DNA of 36,651 nucleotides, taken from Mesomycoplasma hyorhinis ATCC 17981 (GTDB lineage Bacteria; Bacillota_I; Bacilli_A; Mycoplasmatales; Metamycoplasmataceae). Position 1 is the first letter of the stretch, and every line of letters starts with the position of its first letter. Of this stretch, positions 35,301 through 36,651 are shown piece after piece. Location of the stretch: NCBI RefSeq assembly GCF_000383515.1, contig NZ_KB911493.1, positions 1-36,651 of the forward strand. The letters are read 5' to 3'. The position numbers and the translations under genes are program-made. The notes under the pieces were generated by a model. The model saw only the letters and a program-made list of their open reading frames with translations. It was not told the origin of the DNA and did not search any database.

Positions 35301-36651
35301 CAATGTTGAAATAGAACACAATTCAGTTGAAAAAACCACAACTGTTAAAGTCTTTATGCAAGGTAATGCTAAAGACTGAGTAACATTAAATTCAACTATT
35401 GAGTCTCAAAATAGTAATCAAAAGACCAAAAACAAAAGAATTAGATTCAAGTATTCTTATTACGAAGATCTTGATCGTAAGACTGCAATGAGCGTAGGAA
35501 ATCTAAATAGTGATGTTATTCACACTTACGCTGATGCAAATAGTAATTCAGCTCAAAATACTGATCCACTTTATGTGGATTCACCAGATTGATTTGTGTT
35601 AGAAAAAACTACTGGAACATTTTTACCTGATGCAAAAATGATTTATTCTTTTGAAGTATATGATCCAAATAATAAAATTAATACATTACAAGAAGAACTC
35701 TATCCTGAACTATCACCTACTTGAAGAAGACGTGAGTTGTATAACACAATGACTAAAAATATAGAATATGGAAATCAAATAGCTTGACAAACTATCAATA
35801 AAATTCAATTAGAGCTAAAATCTAAACAATCCATTTTGAACTTTAGAAATCTTACATATAGTGAAGGAAATAATAGAGAATTTGACGTAAATGCACAATA
35901 TAGTGATATTAGTGCAACTGATGCAGAAGACATTCCAAACTATACAAATTCATTAAATAATAATTCTAAAATTAATTTTAGATATAAATATCCTTCACAA
36001 GATTCAGAATATAAACCTTCTAACATTCTTGATGATTCCGGTACATATTCAAACACTGATATAGAAAAAAGAATTAATACATATGTAAGAGAAATAAAAA
36101 CCACAGGAACACAGCAAAATTCAAAAATTATTAACTTGCAAGTTGGCTCTGGAACTGATAGTTTAAATCTAAGACAAAAAGTACTTTCTAAAATACTTTC
36201 AATTAATTTTGATAATCTTTCAATAAAAGATAAACCTGTATTATTTGCTAAAAATTCTTCTAAATTTATTAACACTATTCAAACTCCATTTTCAGTAAAT
36301 GTTGGAGCTTGATGATTTGGAGCAATAAATGATCCAAATTCAAATAGTAATATTTTGGGTCTAACTTCTAATATTGATCTTAATACAAATGTTGATCAAA
36401 ATAAATTTGGAATTAAAAATATAAGATACAATAATTATACTAATTCAGTTACAGTTGATTATCAACGAAATACAGACGCACAAATTCAAACTGCATTTCC
36501 TGAAGCAGTTTACGCTTCATTTATAAACCAAAAAGGTGATTTATACTTCTTTGGTGGAAAAGATGGAAATCCATTATCATATAGAAATGATTATGATTTT
36601 ACAAATAATACAATGACTTTTTATTTAGGTTCTGAACAAATTCCATATGAT
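26353..36651 (+). CDS. Second giant multi-module surface protein, cut by the window edge
   Basis: At least 3433 codons, open to the last base of the window with TGA as Trp. The start at 26353 follows AAGGAGT at 5 bp. The N-terminus (MNNKSFKKKALAIVSLAIAGAS...) is basic, then one helix (about 10-33) with no lipobox Cys, and is related to the first protein (GASLGTVFLIPYLIK against GASVASLPFLFKI). About 23 modules of the same type follow, from about 26.8 to 35.25 kb. The remaining 460 residues are Trp-richer and end in a domain (VYASFINQKGDLYFFGGKDG) similar to the end of the first protein, where about 70 residues remain after the equivalent point; the stop is therefore probably only a little beyond the edge. 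No cysteine was seen. A 21-bp repeat occurs three times at 33739-33801. The role is unknown; it is probably extracellular. Confidence 0.9.
26800..35260 (+). repeat. Array of about 23 diverged protein modules
   Basis: The same module consensus as in the first giant gene. Starts fall near 26.80, 27.20, 27.57, 27.97, 28.35, 28.68, 29.02, 29.34, 29.67 and 29.97 kb, continuing to about 35.05 kb. Modules within one protein are about as different from each other as from those of the neighbouring protein. Confidence 0.72.
33739..33801 (+). repeat. Three exact 21-bp tandem repeats
   Basis: Units at 33739-33759, 33760-33780 and 33781-33801 are identical and encode LSNANVN three times, between two strands of one module (TSRTH... 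and ...QNILTFNLRGL). The copy number can change in frame. Confidence 0.95.

Noticed and set aside
35940-36275. Minus-strand frame of about 111 codons within the second giant gene
   Set aside because: It is a shadow of the module-protein frame, with no start signal and no recognisable family.
15185-36651. Giant genes appearing as a row of many separate or frameshifted genes
   Set aside because: Every break is a TGA codon in one constant frame. With TGA as Trp both genes are continuous, so they are not pseudogenes.

Overview
The window reads as a chromosomal segment of a mollicute, most likely a Mycoplasma of the hominis-type lineages (Mycoplasmopsis/Metamycoplasma); I cannot name the species. 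It is very AT-rich. Every long gene closes properly only if TGA is read as tryptophan, often at family-conserved Trp positions. Gene content is minimal-genome housekeeping plus very large surface proteins.

Layout. (1) 1-1108, minus strand: the first 93 codons of an IS3/IS150-type transposase OrfA running off the left edge, behind a perfect hairpin, and a six-segment membrane protein. (2) 1275-8351, plus strand: an apparent operon of a fused secDF, hisS, aspS and an APC-family amino-acid permease, ending in a terminator that starts inside the last codons. (3) 8481-8699: tRNA-Ser(GGA) and tRNA-Leu(GAG), 3 bp apart, then a terminator. (4) 8789-10009, plus strand: rpmG and an M24 Xaa-Pro aminopeptidase, ending in a hairpin that can serve both strands. 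(5) 10070-14880, minus strand: serS, a 75-residue membrane-anchored protein, a terminator, and two ABC half-exporter genes that overlap by 26 bp and both encode 538 residues. (6) 14881-15184: a divergent control region with inverted repeats and an 18-T tract. (7) 15185 to the right edge, plus strand: two giant genes in tandem, one of 3707 codons and one of at least 3433 codons (cut by the edge).

The giant genes fill almost 60% of the window. Each protein has a basic N-terminus, one signal-anchor helix, roughly 23-25 diverged copies of a module of about 115 residues, and a different C-terminal region whose last part is shared by both. No cysteine was seen in either. The module ends in a signature like NL-x-x-G-x-x-Y-x-I, reminiscent of fibronectin-III/Ig-like beta-sandwich repeats and of the mollicute DUF1410-type repeat family; this is recognition by eye, not a search result. 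The gap between the genes is 44 bp, with a ribosome binding site but no visible terminator or promoter, so they are probably co-transcribed from the region carrying the 18-T tract.

The most interesting hypothesis is a phase-variable, promoter-switched pair of giant filament-like surface proteins whose length also drifts through in-frame microsatellites: (AGT)9 in the first gene and a 21-bp triplication in the second. SecDF, the ABC pair and the small anchored protein are envelope functions, but nothing in the sequence ties them directly to the giant proteins.
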